Assembly: GCA_965216515.1 (NCBI GenBank)
Contig: OZ244173.1
Coordinates: 1,798,001 to 1,862,000 of the forward strand
From: CAXMRP01 sp965216515
GTDB lineage: Bacteria; Pseudomonadota; Alphaproteobacteria; Rhizobiales; Afifellaceae
Reading direction: 5' to 3'
Length of the DNA: 64,000 nucleotides
Made by a program: the position numbers and the translations under genes
Notes under the pieces: generated by a model
Seen by the model: only the letters and a program-made list of their open reading frames with translations
Databases searched by the model: none
What the model was told of the DNA's origin: nothing
In this document: piece after piece, positions 24,751-33,884 of the stretch
How the letters are laid out: each line of letters begins with the position of its first letter
Numbering within the stretch: the first letter of the stretch is position 1

Positions 24751-26337
24751 ATGCGTGACTTTCAGGCACCGGGACGGTCAGCGGTTTACGCGCCCAGCGC
24801 CATGGCGGCGACATCCCATCCGCTGGCGACCCAGGCCGCCATCGCCGTGCTTGAACAAGGCGGCAATGCCGTTGACGCGGCGATCAGCGCGGTCGCCGTT
24901 CTCTGTGTCGTCGAACCGCAGATGGTGGGCATTGGCGGCGACTGTTTCGCTCTTGTTTCGCAACCCGACGGCACGGTCCACGGACTGAACGCCTCCGGCC
25001 GCGCGCCGGAAAATGCCGACGCGGCCGCGCTCCGGGACCAGGGTTTGACCGCAATACCGCGCACATCCGCCCACGCCCTGACCGTCCCCGGTGCCGTCAT
25101 GGGATTTCACGCCCTGCTCCAACGGTTCGGGACAATCGGCCTGGACCGGGCGCTGTCACGTGCCATTCATCTTGCCGAAACCGGCTTTCCGGTTGCACCC
25201 CGCGTCGCCCGCGACTGGGCGATCGCCGCCGACAAGATCGCCGTCCACCAAGCCGCCCGGCATCATCTCCTGCCCGGTGGTGCTGCGCCGTCGGCCGGTG
25301 ACATGGTCGCGTTTCCCGCTCTCGCGGCAACGCTTCGAACCATCGCAGACGGGGGTCCCGACGCCTTTTACAAGGGCCCGGTCGCCGAGGACATCGTGGC
25401 CACGATCGCCGCTGCCGGCGGCGCCATGTCGGACAGCGACCTTGCCGCCATGCGCGTCGACTGGGTGGAACCGATCCGGGCCGCCTATCGCGGCCATGAG
25501 ATTGTCGAACTGCCGCCGAACGGCCACGGCGCGACGGCGCTCCTGATCCTGCGCATTCTGGAACGGTTCGACATTGCCGCGCTGGCCCCGCAAAGTCCCG
25601 AACGCCTGCACCTGCACCTGGAGGCGGCCCGGGCGGCTTTTGCCGTGCGCGACGCCCATCTTGCCGATCCGGACTGGATGACCGTTTCCGCTCAGGCAAT
25701 GTATTCCGACGACCTCGCCCGCTCGCTTGCCGGCGAGATCGACCCGGCGCAGCGATCCGGCAATTTCGGATTTGCGCTGCCTGCCCGGTCCGACACGGTC
25801 TATCTGTCGGTGGCCGGCCCCGACGGGCAAGCCGTTTCGTTGATCGCCTCCATCTACGATGATTTCGGTAGCGGGATTGCAACGGCGAAAACCGGGATCG
25901 TCCTGCAAAACCGCGGCGCCTGCTTCAATCTGATCGAGGGGCATCCCAACTGCCTGGCCCCCGCCAAGCGCCCGCTCCACACGATCATTCCGGCGCTCGT
26001 GCGCAAGGATGGCCGCACCCTCGCCGCATTCGGCGTGATGGGTGGCCACTACCAACCCTGCGGCCACGCCCATGTGCTTTCCAACATGTTCGACCACGCA
26101 ATGGATCCGCAGGCGGCAATCGATGCGCCGCGTGTGTTCTTCGATGAGGACGGCAATATTGTCTGTGAGACGGGCATCACCGAGACGGCCCGCAAAGCGT
26201 TTGCCGCCATGGGTCATTGCCCCGTCCCGTCACCGAAGCCGATCGGCGGCGGCCAGATGATCTGGCGCGACGTCGACCGTTCGTGTCTGATCGGCGCGTC
26301 GGACCCGCGCAAGGATGGTTGTGCGCTCGGGTTTTGA
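24751..26337 (+). CDS. ggt: Gamma-glutamyltransferase family protein
   Basis: Ntn-hydrolase of 528 residues that cleaves gamma-glutamyl bonds. The autoprocessing/catalytic threonine is Thr349 in SDTVYLSVAGPDG, so the large subunit precedes it and the small subunit follows. Other marks are ATSHPLATQAAIAVLEQGGNAVDAA (given in pieces: GGNAVDAAISAVAV), VGIGGDCFALV, GYGS-equivalent DFGSGIA, and the late MGGHYQPCGHAHVLSNM. No signal peptide is seen, so it may be cytosolic. Substrate could be glutathione or another gamma-glutamyl compound. GGAG lies upstream of ATG 24751. It stands alone and is convergent with phaR. Confidence 0.85.
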   Translation: MRDFQAPGRSAVYAPSAMAATSHPLATQAAIAVLEQGGNAVDAAISAVAVLCVVEPQMVGIGGDCFALVSQPDGTVHGLNASGRAPENADAAALRDQGLTAIPRTSAHALTVPGAVMGFHALLQRFGTIGLDRALSRAIHLAETGFPVAPRVARDWAIAADKIAVHQAARHHLLPGGAAPSAGDMVAFPALAATLRTIADGGPDAFYKGPVAEDIVATIAAAGGAMSDSDLAAMRVDWVEPIRAAYRGHEIVELPPNGHGATALLILRILERFDIAALAPQSPERLHLHLEAARAAFAVRDAHLADPDWMTVSAQAMYSDDLARSLAGEIDPAQRSGNFGFALPARSDTVYLSVAGPDGQAVSLIASIYDDFGSGIATAKTGIVLQNRGACFNLIEGHPNCLAPAKRPLHTIIPALVRKDGRTLAAFGVMGGHYQPCGHAHVLSNMFDHAMDPQAAIDAPRVFFDEDGNIVCETGITETARKAFAAMGHCPVPSPKPIGGGQMIWRDVDRSCLIGASDPRKDGCALGF

Positions 26338-26504
26338 CCTACGCGGAGCCGGCGGGCCGCGTCGCGATTTCGGCCCGCCCGCTCCTGAAGATCAGCCACG
26401 ACAGACCAATCCGACTAGCAGCGCCGTTGGCAAATATATGCAGCGGCCCCGGGCAGCGGCCTTTGCCGGCCGCCGCGGCGAACGGGTCGACGATCCGGGT
26501 GCCG

Positions 26505-27098
26505 TCAGTCCTTGTCGGCCAGCGTATCGATTTTTTCCTGCATGGCGCGCAACTGCTCGCGCAGCGTATTGATGTCGGCCTTGTCGGCATTTGCCTTGCC
26601 GTCATCGGCGGTTACCGGATCGCCGGCCTCGTCATCACCCGCCCCGCCCGGCACGCCGAACGGCACCCACATCTTCAGCGCCTCGGAGAACATGTCCATG
26701 TTCCGGCGGGCCTGCTCTTCCATCACTTCGAATGCATTGCCCTTGAACGCCCCGGAGAGCTGTTCACGCAGCTTGTCCTGGTCCTGCCGGAAGGCGGCGA
26801 GCGATGATTCCAGGTAGCTCGGCACCAACGCCTGCATGCTGTCGCCGTAATATTTGATGAGCTGCCGCAGGACGGCAATCGGCAGAAGGTGCTCGCCCTT
26901 GTTCTCCTGCTCGAAGATGATCTGGCCGAGAACCGCCCGCGTGATATCGTTTCCCGATTTGGCGTCCAGGACGACGAATTCCTCGCCGTCCTTCACCATG
27001 TTCGCCAGATCGTCCAGCGTCACATACGACGACGTGCCCGTGTGATAGAGCCGGCGGTTTGCGTATTTCTTGATGGTAATCGGTTCGTCGCGGTTCAT
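26505..27098 (-). CDS. phaR: Polyhydroxyalkanoate synthesis repressor PhaR
   Basis: DNA- and PHB-binding repressor that senses storage granules. The 197-residue protein has the PhaR N-terminal domain, ITIKKYANRRLYHTGTSSYV and LDDLANMVKDGEEFVVLDAKSG, then the accumulation-associated domain (LLPIAVLRQLIKYYGDSMQALVPSYLESSL, in pieces) and a C-terminal coiled-coil stretch (NTLREQLRAMQEKIDTLA). Start ATG 27098 matches the family start; the open frame extends to 27410 without conserved content. It is divergent from phaA across a region with three PhaR-like sites, so it likely controls phaAB and itself. Confidence 0.93.
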   Translation of the reverse strand: MNRDEPITIKKYANRRLYHTGTSSYVTLDDLANMVKDGEEFVVLDAKSGNDITRAVLGQIIFEQENKGEHLLPIAVLRQLIKYYGDSMQALVPSYLESSLAAFRQDQDKLREQLSGAFKGNAFEVMEEQARRNMDMFSEALKMWVPFGVPGGAGDDEAGDPVTADDGKANADKADINTLREQLRAMQEKIDTLADKD

Positions 27099-27204
27099 GG
27101 GCCACTCGGTATTCCAAACAATCGCCGGCGCGCAATATGCTTTTGCCGTCGATCGTGTCAGGATCATCCGCCGATTGAACAAGGGTGTTCGGCGGCGCCC
27201 GGAT

Positions 27205-27221
27205 TGGTTGCGCTGCAACCA
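27205..27221. promoter_or_regulatory. PhaR operator candidate 1
   Basis: TGGTTGC-GCT-GCAACCA, perfect 7-bp arms, core TTGC-N3-GCAA. PhaR proteins are known to bind TGC-rich inverted repeats of the CTGC-N3/4-GCAG kind. Confidence 0.6.
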
Positions 27222-27257
27222 GAATAGAAAACCGGGCGCTGCAAGGCCAGCCATTTT

Positions 27258-27268
27258 CTGCACTGCAA
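27258..27268. promoter_or_regulatory. PhaR operator candidate 2
   Basis: CTGC-ACT-GCAA, one mismatch from the palindrome; the weakest of the three sites. Confidence 0.5.
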
Positions 27269-27340
27269 CAGATTTCGCAAAATGCACCGGATTGGGGACC
27301 CCACACGATGATCTGGAACGAATTGATGAGAAACGGCTCT

Positions 27341-27355
27341 TGTTGCAGTGCAACA
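27341..27355. promoter_or_regulatory. PhaR operator candidate 3
   Basis: TGTTGCA-G-TGCAACA, perfect 7-bp arms with the same TTGC-N3-GCAA core, about 150 bases before the phaA start. Confidence 0.65.
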
Positions 27356-27502
27356 TTAACGCTAAATACGAACAATCGCCGGCCGGGATGTATTCCGGTT
27401 CCGCCGGCAAACAGGTTTTTCAATCCCTGCCGGCCCGGTTCGGATACCGGACAGATCGTTGCGGCGCGCAGCCGCCAGGCAGACCACTGAGGAGGAAGAT
27501 TC

Positions 27503-28678
27503 ATGAGTGACATCGTCATCGCATCGGCCGCGCGCACACCGGTCGGCTCGTTCAACGGCACCCTGGCATCGATGCCCGCACACGACCTGGGCACGGTCGC
27601 CATAGCCGGGGCACTGGATCGCGCCGGCGTTAAGGCCGACGAGGTTGACGAGGTCATCATGGGTCAGATCCTGACCGCCGGTCAGGGTCAAAATCCGGCC
27701 CGTCAGGCGGCGCGCAATGCCGGCTGCCCGGATGAGACCACCGCCTGGGGCATCAACCAGCTGTGCGGTTCCGGCCTCCGCGCTGTCGCCCTGGGCATGC
27801 AGCAGATCACCTGCGGCGACGCGCAGATCATCGTCGCCGGCGGCCAGGAATCCATGTCCATGGCGCCCCACGCCCAACATCTGAGAAACGGCGTCAAGAT
27901 GGGCGATCACAAGATGATCGACACGATGATCAAGGACGGTTTGTGGGACGCCTTCAACGGTTACCACATGGGCATCACCGCGGAGAACGTCGCCAAGCAG
28001 TGGCAAATTACCCGCGAACAGCAGGATGAATTCGCCGTCGCGTCCCAGCAGAAGGCGGAAGCCGCCCAGAAGGCCGGAAATTTTGCCGACGAGATCGTGC
28101 CGGTGACCGTCAAGAACCGCAAGGGCGACATCGTCTTCGACGCCGACGAATATATCCGCCACGGCACGTCGCTGGAGAAGGTGAGCGGCATGCGCCCGGC
28201 GTTTGACAGGGAAGGCACCGTTACCGCAGCCAATGCCTCGGGAATCAACGACGGCGCCGCCGCGGCGGTGCTGATGACGGCGGCCGAAGCGGAGAAACGC
28301 GGGATTGCGCCGCTGGCCCGCATCGTCTCGTGGGCAACCGCTGGCGTTGATCCGGCCATCATGGGAACCGGTCCGATACCGGCCTCGCGCAAAGCGCTGG
28401 AACGGGCCGGCTGGACCGTCGAGGAGCTCGACCTGGTCGAAGCCAACGAGGCGTTCGCCGCCCAGGCGTGTGCCGTCAACAAGGATCTTGGCTGGAACGG
28501 CGAGATCGTCAACGTCAATGGCGGCGCCATTGCCATCGGCCATCCGGTCGGTGCCTCCGGCGCCCGCGTGCTGACGACGCTGCTGTTCGAGATGCAGCGC
28601 CGCGACGCCAAGAAGGGCCTGGCCACGCTGTGCATCGGCGGCGGCATGGGGATCGCCATGTGCGTTGCGCGGGACTGA
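27503..28678 (+). CDS. phaA: Acetyl-CoA acetyltransferase (beta-ketothiolase)
   Basis: Condenses two acetyl-CoA to acetoacetyl-CoA, the first step to polyhydroxybutyrate. The 391-residue thiolase has nucleophile C88 in INQLCGSGLRAV, the substrate segment GGQESMSMAPHA, the histidine block NVNGGAIAIGHPVGASGAR and the second cysteine in CIGGGMGIAMC. Length is standard. A strong GGAGGAAG precedes ATG 27503. phaB follows 114 bases downstream behind a large hairpin. No PHB synthase gene is in the window. Confidence 0.95.
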   Translation: MSDIVIASAARTPVGSFNGTLASMPAHDLGTVAIAGALDRAGVKADEVDEVIMGQILTAGQGQNPARQAARNAGCPDETTAWGINQLCGSGLRAVALGMQQITCGDAQIIVAGGQESMSMAPHAQHLRNGVKMGDHKMIDTMIKDGLWDAFNGYHMGITAENVAKQWQITREQQDEFAVASQQKAEAAQKAGNFADEIVPVTVKNRKGDIVFDADEYIRHGTSLEKVSGMRPAFDREGTVTAANASGINDGAAAAVLMTAAEAEKRGIAPLARIVSWATAGVDPAIMGTGPIPASRKALERAGWTVEELDLVEANEAFAAQACAVNKDLGWNGEIVNVNGGAIAIGHPVGASGARVLTTLLFEMQRRDAKKGLATLCIGGGMGIAMCVARD

Positions 28679-28695
28679 CCGCAACCGCTTGAACC

Positions 28696-28719
28696 GCGGC
28701 GCCGGCCCGCCGGCGCCGC
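28696..28719 (+). repeat. Strong GC hairpin between phaA and phaB
   Basis: GCGGCGCCGG (28696-28705), loop CCCG, CCGGCGCCGC (28710-28719): a perfect 10-bp stem with no T run after it. It may weaken read-through into phaB or protect the phaA transcript end. Confidence 0.6.
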
Positions 28720-28792
28720 AACACGGAAGCATCCGCAACCGCGAACACGACGAACAACCAGTTTCGCGGGCGGCTGAACGGGGAGAGAAACC

Positions 28793-29518
28793 ATGACACG
28801 GGTCGCATTGATCACCGGCGGCACACGCGGCATCGGCGCCGCGATTTCCATCGCACTCAAGAACGAGGGCTACAAGGTCGCCGCCAACTACGCCGGCAAC
28901 GATGACGCAGCAAACGCCTTCAACGCGGAAACCGGAATCCCGGTCTTCAAATGGTCGGTTGCCGACTACGACGCCTGCAAGGCCGGCATTGCACAGGTCG
29001 AGGCCGAGCTGGGTTCTATCGACATTCTCGTCAACAATGCCGGCATCACCCGCGACGCCATGTTCCACAAGATGGCGCCGGACGACTGGAACGCGGTGAT
29101 CGGCACCAATCTGACCGGCCTCTTCAACATGACCCACCCGGTCTTTCCGGGTATGCGCGAGCGCGGTTTCGGGCGCATCATCAACATCTCGTCCATCAAC
29201 GGCCAAAAGGGCCAGATGGGCCAGGCCAACTATTCCGCCGCCAAGGCCGGCGACATCGGCTTTACAAAGGCGATTGCCCAGGAAGGCGCATTCAAGGGCA
29301 TCACGGTCAACGCCATCTGCCCGGGCTATATCGGCACCGAAATGGTTCGCGCCGTTCCCGAGAAAGTGCTCAACGAACGGATATTGCCGCTGATTCCGGT
29401 CGGCCGCCTCGGCGAGCCGGAGGAAATAGCCCGCTGTGTGGTCTTCCTGGCGTCCGACGATGCCGGTTTCATCACCGGTTCGACCATATCGGCGAACGGC
29501 GGCCAGTACATGGCCTGA
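28793..29518 (+). CDS. phaB: Acetoacetyl-CoA reductase
   Basis: NADPH-dependent SDR that reduces acetoacetyl-CoA to 3-hydroxybutyryl-CoA for PHB. The 241-residue protein shows VALITGGTRGIGAAI, NNAGITRDAMFHKM, the active-site serine in IINISSINGQKGQMGQ and Y-SAA-K in NYSAAKAGDIGFTKA. The segment VKWSVADYDAC-type (FKWSVADYDACK) and the ending TISANGGQYMA are PhaB-like. GGGGAG lies before ATG 28793. Operon partner of phaA. Confidence 0.94.
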   Translation: MTRVALITGGTRGIGAAISIALKNEGYKVAANYAGNDDAANAFNAETGIPVFKWSVADYDACKAGIAQVEAELGSIDILVNNAGITRDAMFHKMAPDDWNAVIGTNLTGLFNMTHPVFPGMRERGFGRIINISSINGQKGQMGQANYSAAKAGDIGFTKAIAQEGAFKGITVNAICPGYIGTEMVRAVPEKVLNERILPLIPVGRLGEPEEIARCVVFLASDDAGFITGSTISANGGQYMA

Positions 29519-29676
29519 CCGTGCCCGGCGCGGCCGTTCATCTTATCTCGCATTTGACCTTAATTTGAACGGTTTGCCCTGATACATCCGGCTGCGACGG
29601 GCCGCCGTCCCCGCGATGGCGGCCGGTTACCAGCCGATTACCATATGTCGACGGACAGACCGGACGCAGCAGGAAC

Positions 29677-30672
29677 ATGGCCAGGGGTCGAAACGCACGT
29701 TCACAGTTCACGCGCATGGGTGTCGCACTCGTGAACCTGGTGCTTGCCGGGCTCTGTGTGGCGATGGTGCTGGGTTATCTGGGCCGCCTGGACCAGGCCT
29801 TCGACCTGTTGAGCCACTTCCGGCTGCACATGGCGGTGATGGCGGCGGCGCTGGCGGCGATTTTTGGCTGGACTAACGCACTGCGCCGCGCCGCACTTGC
29901 CGCCTGCATCGCCGCCATCGGATTTGCCGGCACCCTCCCCCACCTGATGTCGATCGGCAACGGCGCCGCCCACGCCGCAACGGATACCGCCGGATCGGCG
30001 CCATCCCTGCGGCTGCTGAGTTACAACATCCAGGCCGGAATCGGGGATCACGATGCGATCCTGGAGACCGTGCGGACAGCGGATGCGGACATCCTGGTGC
30101 TGCCGGAATCCTGGTCGACATTCCGCCCCGCCGGCCGCCTGCTGGATGCCCTGGAGGCCGGCTACCCGTACCGCTCCTATTGTCCGGCCGCCACCGGTTG
30201 CAGTGTTACGCTGCTGTCCCGCCGGCCGCTTGCCAACGTTCGCACCCTCGACCCCGGCCTTGCCTGGCCGCCGGCGGTGGTTGCCGACGTCGCGCTGGGC
30301 AACCGCACATTTGCCCTTTTCGGTGTCCATCTGGTGTTTCCGCTGGCCCGCAAGGCTCAGCTGGAAAGCATCCGCACACTGTCCCGGGAATTGGCAGACA
30401 CCGCCGGTCCGGCTGTCGTGGCCGGCGATTTCAACGCCACGCCGTGGTCGCACACGATGCGGGCGTTCTCGCCGGCTGCCGGGTTCCACACCGCGCCCGG
30501 CTTCCGCTCCTCCTGGCCGGCGGCTTTGGGCCGGGTCGGCCTGCCGATCGATCATGTCATCGCCCGCGGCGATGTCGTGGTGAAGGAAATAGCCACCCTT
30601 GGCGTCGAAGGATCCGACCACCGGCCGCTTCTGGCGACAATCACGATGAAAACCCCGGAAGCGAGCCGCTAG
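29677..30672 (+). CDS. Endonuclease/exonuclease/phosphatase family membrane protein
   Basis: A 331-residue protein with three N-terminal spans (VALVNLVLAGLCVAMVLGYL; HMAVMAAALAAIFGW; AALAACIAAIGFAGTL) and a C-terminal EEP domain, probably periplasmic. EEP motifs: LLSYNIQAG, ILVLPESW (metal Glu), AVVAGDFNATPW, and EGSDHRPLLATI with the catalytic His. Such proteins are phosphodiesterases or phosphatases of unknown substrate. AGGAAC precedes ATG 29677. It stands between phaB and the EamA gene. Confidence 0.82.
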   Translation: MARGRNARSQFTRMGVALVNLVLAGLCVAMVLGYLGRLDQAFDLLSHFRLHMAVMAAALAAIFGWTNALRRAALAACIAAIGFAGTLPHLMSIGNGAAHAATDTAGSAPSLRLLSYNIQAGIGDHDAILETVRTADADILVLPESWSTFRPAGRLLDALEAGYPYRSYCPAATGCSVTLLSRRPLANVRTLDPGLAWPPAVVADVALGNRTFALFGVHLVFPLARKAQLESIRTLSRELADTAGPAVVAGDFNATPWSHTMRAFSPAAGFHTAPGFRSSWPAALGRVGLPIDHVIARGDVVVKEIATLGVEGSDHRPLLATITMKTPEASR

Positions 30673-30692
30673 GCCGGCGGCGACCGGCCCCC

Positions 30693-30720
30693 TTGACCGT
30701 TTGTGAAGATGCGCGATAAG
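30693..30720 (+). promoter_or_regulatory. Possible sigma70-type promoter right before the EamA gene
   Basis: TTGACC (30693-30698), 16 bases, GATAAG (30715-30720). The ATG follows five bases later, so a transcript from here would be almost leaderless. Weak evidence on its own. Confidence 0.3.
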
Positions 30721-30725
30721 CGGCA

Positions 30726-31601
30726 ATGACTTCCGCCCGCGCGACCATTTCCGGCACGTTCGCCATAGCCACCTGGTCGCTCCTCGCCCTGTTCACCGCG
30801 GCAAGCGGCGCGGTGCCGCCCTTCCAGCTTGCCGCCCTGTGCTTTTCGCTGGCCTCGATGATCGGCGCGGTGTGGCTGACCGCCGCCGGCCGCTGGCGCG
30901 ATCTCCGCCAGCCGCTGCCTGTCTGGGCCCTCGGTGTCGCCGGCCTGTTCGGCTATCATGCGCTGTATTTCATCGCCCTGCGCAATGCACCGCCGGTGGA
31001 GGCGGGCCTGATCGCCTATCTCTGGCCACTCCTGATTGTCGTGTTTTCAACGCTGTTGCCCGGCGAACGGTTGCGCCGGACCCATATCGCCGGCGCCCTG
31101 TTGGGGCTGGCCGGAACGGCCCTGATCCTGACGGGCGGCGACAATGGCGGCGGTGGATTTGAGCGCAGCCACACCGTCGGGTACCTGGCCGCCCTCGGTT
31201 GCGCGCTGACCTGGTCAGCCTATTCGGTTCTCTCCCGGCGTCTTGCGGCTGTGCCGACCGGCATCGTCGCCGGTTACTGCCTCGCGACGGCGCTCCTGAG
31301 CCTGGCGTTTCACCTGGCGCTGGAACGGACCGTTTGGCCGCAAACCGGTGGCCAGTGGCTGGCCGTCGCCGCCCTCGGTCTGTTGCCGGTCGGCGCCGCA
31401 TTCTACGCCTGGGATATCGGCATGAAGCGCGGCGACATTCAGCTTCTGGGGGTGTTGTCCTATGGCGCGCCGCTTTTATCGACTTTCGCCCTGATCGCCT
31501 TCGGTTTCGGCGAACCATCGCTCGCCATTGCCGCCGCGGCGGCGTTGATAGCGGGCGGCGCGTTGATCGCCGCCCGCGCATCAGGGACCATCAGCGGGTG
31601 A
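30726..31601 (+). CDS. EamA/DMT superfamily transporter
   Basis: A 291-residue inner-membrane protein with two EamA repeats, ten predicted spans. It begins FAIATWSLLALFTAASGAVPPF and shows FGYHALYFIALRNAPPVEAGLIAYLWPLL (in pieces: YFIALRNAPPVEAGLI), GALLGLAGTALILTGG, a second repeat starting YLAALGCALTWSAYSVLSRRL and the C-terminal GAPLLSTFALIAFGFGEPSL. Its PPVEAGLIAYLWP segment is like aromatic amino acid exporters (YddG type), but the substrate is inferred only. Its end overlaps the convergent dctM gene by 11 bases. Confidence 0.85.
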   Translation: MTSARATISGTFAIATWSLLALFTAASGAVPPFQLAALCFSLASMIGAVWLTAAGRWRDLRQPLPVWALGVAGLFGYHALYFIALRNAPPVEAGLIAYLWPLLIVVFSTLLPGERLRRTHIAGALLGLAGTALILTGGDNGGGGFERSHTVGYLAALGCALTWSAYSVLSRRLAAVPTGIVAGYCLATALLSLAFHLALERTVWPQTGGQWLAVAALGLLPVGAAFYAWDIGMKRGDIQLLGVLSYGAPLLSTFALIAFGFGEPSLAIAAAAALIAGGALIAARASGTISG

Positions 31602-32994
31602 CGATTTCCGGCCCCATAAGCAACACCGGCAGCCATGTCGAGATAATCGGCACATAGGTGACCAGGACCAGGAAGAGCATCAGGATCGCCACGAAGGGCA
31701 GCGCCGCACGCACCACCTGGAACAGGCTCATCCCGGTAATTCCGGAGGTCACGAACAGGTTGAGTCCGATCGGCGGGGTGATCATGCCGATCTCCATGTT
31801 GACCACCATGATAATCCCCAGATGGATCGGATCGACGCCCAGTTCCACCGCGATCGGGAACACCACCGGCGCAACAATCAGCAGCAGGCCGGAGGGCTCC
31901 ATGAACTGGCCGCCGAGCAGCAGCAGCAGATTGACCGCGATCAGGAACGTGAACCAGGTGAACCCGGCATCCAGCATCCAGTCGGTGATGATCTGCGGGA
32001 TCCGTTCCGATGTCAGCACATGGGCGAACAGAAGCGCATTGACGATGATGAACATCAGCATGATCGTCGTCTTTGCCGAGTTCAAAAGCACATTGCGGGT
32101 ATCGGCATGGGCGCAGGCCGGAATGAACTTCACGACGATCAGCGCGAGATTGCGCAGCGCCGCCGCGCCCAGCCCCTCGCCCGGTTTGCGCCAGGGCACG
32201 CCCTTCAGCGGACCCATGTCGCGATAGACGAAAAGCGCGATGAAGAAGGCATAGACCGCCGCCACCGCCGCCGCTTCCGTTGGCGTGAAGACGCCGCCAT
32301 AAATGCCGCCGAGAATGATGAAGATCAGGAACAGGCCGAAACCGGCCTCCGCCGCCGCCTCGCCCATCTCCGCGAAACCCTTCCAGGCCAGCGGCTCCAT
32401 CCGCTTCATGCGGGCATTGATGTAGATGCCGGCCATCAGCATCAGCCCGGCGACGAGGCCGGGTATGACACCGGCAAGAAACATCCGGCCCACCGAGACG
32501 TCCGTGGCCGCGGCATAGACCACCATCACGATCGATGGCGGGATCAGGATACCCAGAGTGCCGGCATTGGCGATCACCCCGGCGGCGAACTCCTTGGTGT
32601 ATCCGACCTGGCGCATCCCGGCGATGGCGATGGTGCCGATCGCCACGACCGTCGCCGGTGACGACCCCGACAGGGCGGCAAACAGCATGCAGGCGAACAC
32701 GGCCGCCATGGCCAGGCCGCCGCGAAAATGGCCGACTGTGGCGATCGCGAACCGGATGATCCGGCGCGCCACGCCGCCCGTCGACATGAACGCCGAGGCC
32801 AGCACGAAATAGGGAATGGCCTGAAGCGTGAACTTCTTCTGGCTCGCCGTGAACAGCTGCAACGCCATCGAAGAGACGGAATCATCGGACAGGAAGGCGA
32901 TAATCAGGACGCTGGAAAGCCCGAGCGAAACGGCGATCGGAACGCCCAAAAACAGGAGACCCAGAACCAGGGCGAAAAGGATGATCGATTCCAT
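31591..32994 (-). CDS. dctM: TRAP transporter large permease
   Basis: Ion-driven membrane subunit of a TRAP uptake system, 467 residues and about 12-13 spans. DctM marks: LGVPIAVSLGLSSVLIIAFL, FVLASAFMSTGGVARRI, FAALSGSSPATVVAIGTI, LGILIPPSIVMVVYA, FTPTEAAAVAAVYAF and MEIGMITPPIGLNLFVTSGI. It follows dctQ by 10 bases. The transported acid is not known; neighbours give no clear hint. Confidence 0.93.
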   Translation of the reverse strand: MESIILFALVLGLLFLGVPIAVSLGLSSVLIIAFLSDDSVSSMALQLFTASQKKFTLQAIPYFVLASAFMSTGGVARRIIRFAIATVGHFRGGLAMAAVFACMLFAALSGSSPATVVAIGTIAIAGMRQVGYTKEFAAGVIANAGTLGILIPPSIVMVVYAAATDVSVGRMFLAGVIPGLVAGLMLMAGIYINARMKRMEPLAWKGFAEMGEAAAEAGFGLFLIFIILGGIYGGVFTPTEAAAVAAVYAFFIALFVYRDMGPLKGVPWRKPGEGLGAAALRNLALIVVKFIPACAHADTRNVLLNSAKTTIMLMFIIVNALLFAHVLTSERIPQIITDWMLDAGFTWFTFLIAVNLLLLLGGQFMEPSGLLLIVAPVVFPIAVELGVDPIHLGIIMVVNMEIGMITPPIGLNLFVTSGITGMSLFQVVRAALPFVAILMLFLVLVTYVPIISTWLPVLLMGPEIVTR

Positions 32995-33004
32995 GGTTCC
33001 GCCC

Positions 33005-33694
33005 CTACCGCGCCGCGTCTTTGTGTTCGGCCACCAGATCCTCGGCCTCGTGGGCGGCGATCATCGTCTCCTTCTCACCCCGGATGATCTTCACCATCGC
33101 CTGGATGCAGCGAAACGCCAGAAGGCCGAGACCGATCGGCAGGATCAGGTAGGCGACCCAGCGATGAAACCGCTCCTGGATCCCGAACATGTCCTGGAAC
33201 CAGACCGGATAGCGCAGGTCTTCCAGCCCGATGCCCGCATTGTACATCCGCTCCCAGTAGTACAGCGCGCCGCCGCCGCGCGTGCCGGCCCCGAACAGAT
33301 TGAGCCAGTCGCCGCTGATCAGAATGACCGCATAGAGGACGCAGGCCGCCGCGCCGAAGATCGAAATGGCCCGGAACATGCGCGGCGGCAGCTGGCGGAT
33401 CATGGCGTCGACCCCCAGATGGGAGCCGATTTTCACGCCATAGCTCATGCCGAAAAGGATCAGCCAGGCGAAAAGGATCTGGGTCAGTTCCAGCGCCCCG
33501 GTCCAGCCGGTGTTGAACCCGTATCGCGCGACCACCTGCGAGAAGGTGACGATCGCCATCGCCGCCAGCAGCAACGCAATGACGCTTTCTTCGAACGTGT
33601 TCATGGCTTTCGGAAACCGGCGGTCGATCAGGAAATAGACCACCACGAATCCCACAAGGCCCCAGAATGGCCAGGATTGCAGAAGCTGGATCAT
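33005..33694 (-). CDS. dctQ: TRAP transporter small permease
   Basis: Membrane subunit of 229 residues, longer than the usual 160-180. It has four main spans, starting FWGLVGFVVVYFLIDRRF and then VIALLLAAMAIVTFSQVVARYGFN, the DctQ core ELTQILFAWLILFGMSYGVKIGSHLGVDA (in pieces: AWLILFGMSYGVKIGSHLGV), and a final YLILPIGLGLLAFRCIQAMV. The extra length is a loop of about 50 residues between spans 3 and 4 (LFGAGTRGGGALYYWERMY). It is in the middle of dctP-dctQ-dctM. Confidence 0.9.
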   Translation of the reverse strand: MIQLLQSWPFWGLVGFVVVYFLIDRRFPKAMNTFEESVIALLLAAMAIVTFSQVVARYGFNTGWTGALELTQILFAWLILFGMSYGVKIGSHLGVDAMIRQLPPRMFRAISIFGAAACVLYAVILISGDWLNLFGAGTRGGGALYYWERMYNAGIGLEDLRYPVWFQDMFGIQERFHRWVAYLILPIGLGLLAFRCIQAMVKIIRGEKETMIAAHEAEDLVAEHKDAAR

Positions 33695-33884
33695 CGGTTG
33701 CCCCCTCCCTGGGCGTGGCCGATCAGCGGTGACGGTTCACCCCGCCTTGCCGGTGAGCGGGTCCGGCCGTTGCCCCATTCTAGTCATTGGCGGCCGGTTC
33801 CCGCCAGCCCTTCAATTGCTCAGGCCCTTTTGTCCCTTCCACATGCCTCGGCCGGACGGCCGCCGGCGGCTTCAGGCGCAAGTC

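Larger units (their letters stand above)
27099..27502. other. 404-base divergent control region phaR/phaA
   Basis: No gene is supported here. It holds three YTGC-N3-GCAA elements (listed separately) spread over about 150 bases and, at its right end, the strong ribosome-binding site GGAGGAAG of phaA. Confidence 0.75.

Noticed and set aside
27362..29206. A 614-codon open frame on the minus strand
   Set aside because: It is fully antisense to phaA and phaB, has no recognisable motif, and reflects high-GC codon use of the real genes.
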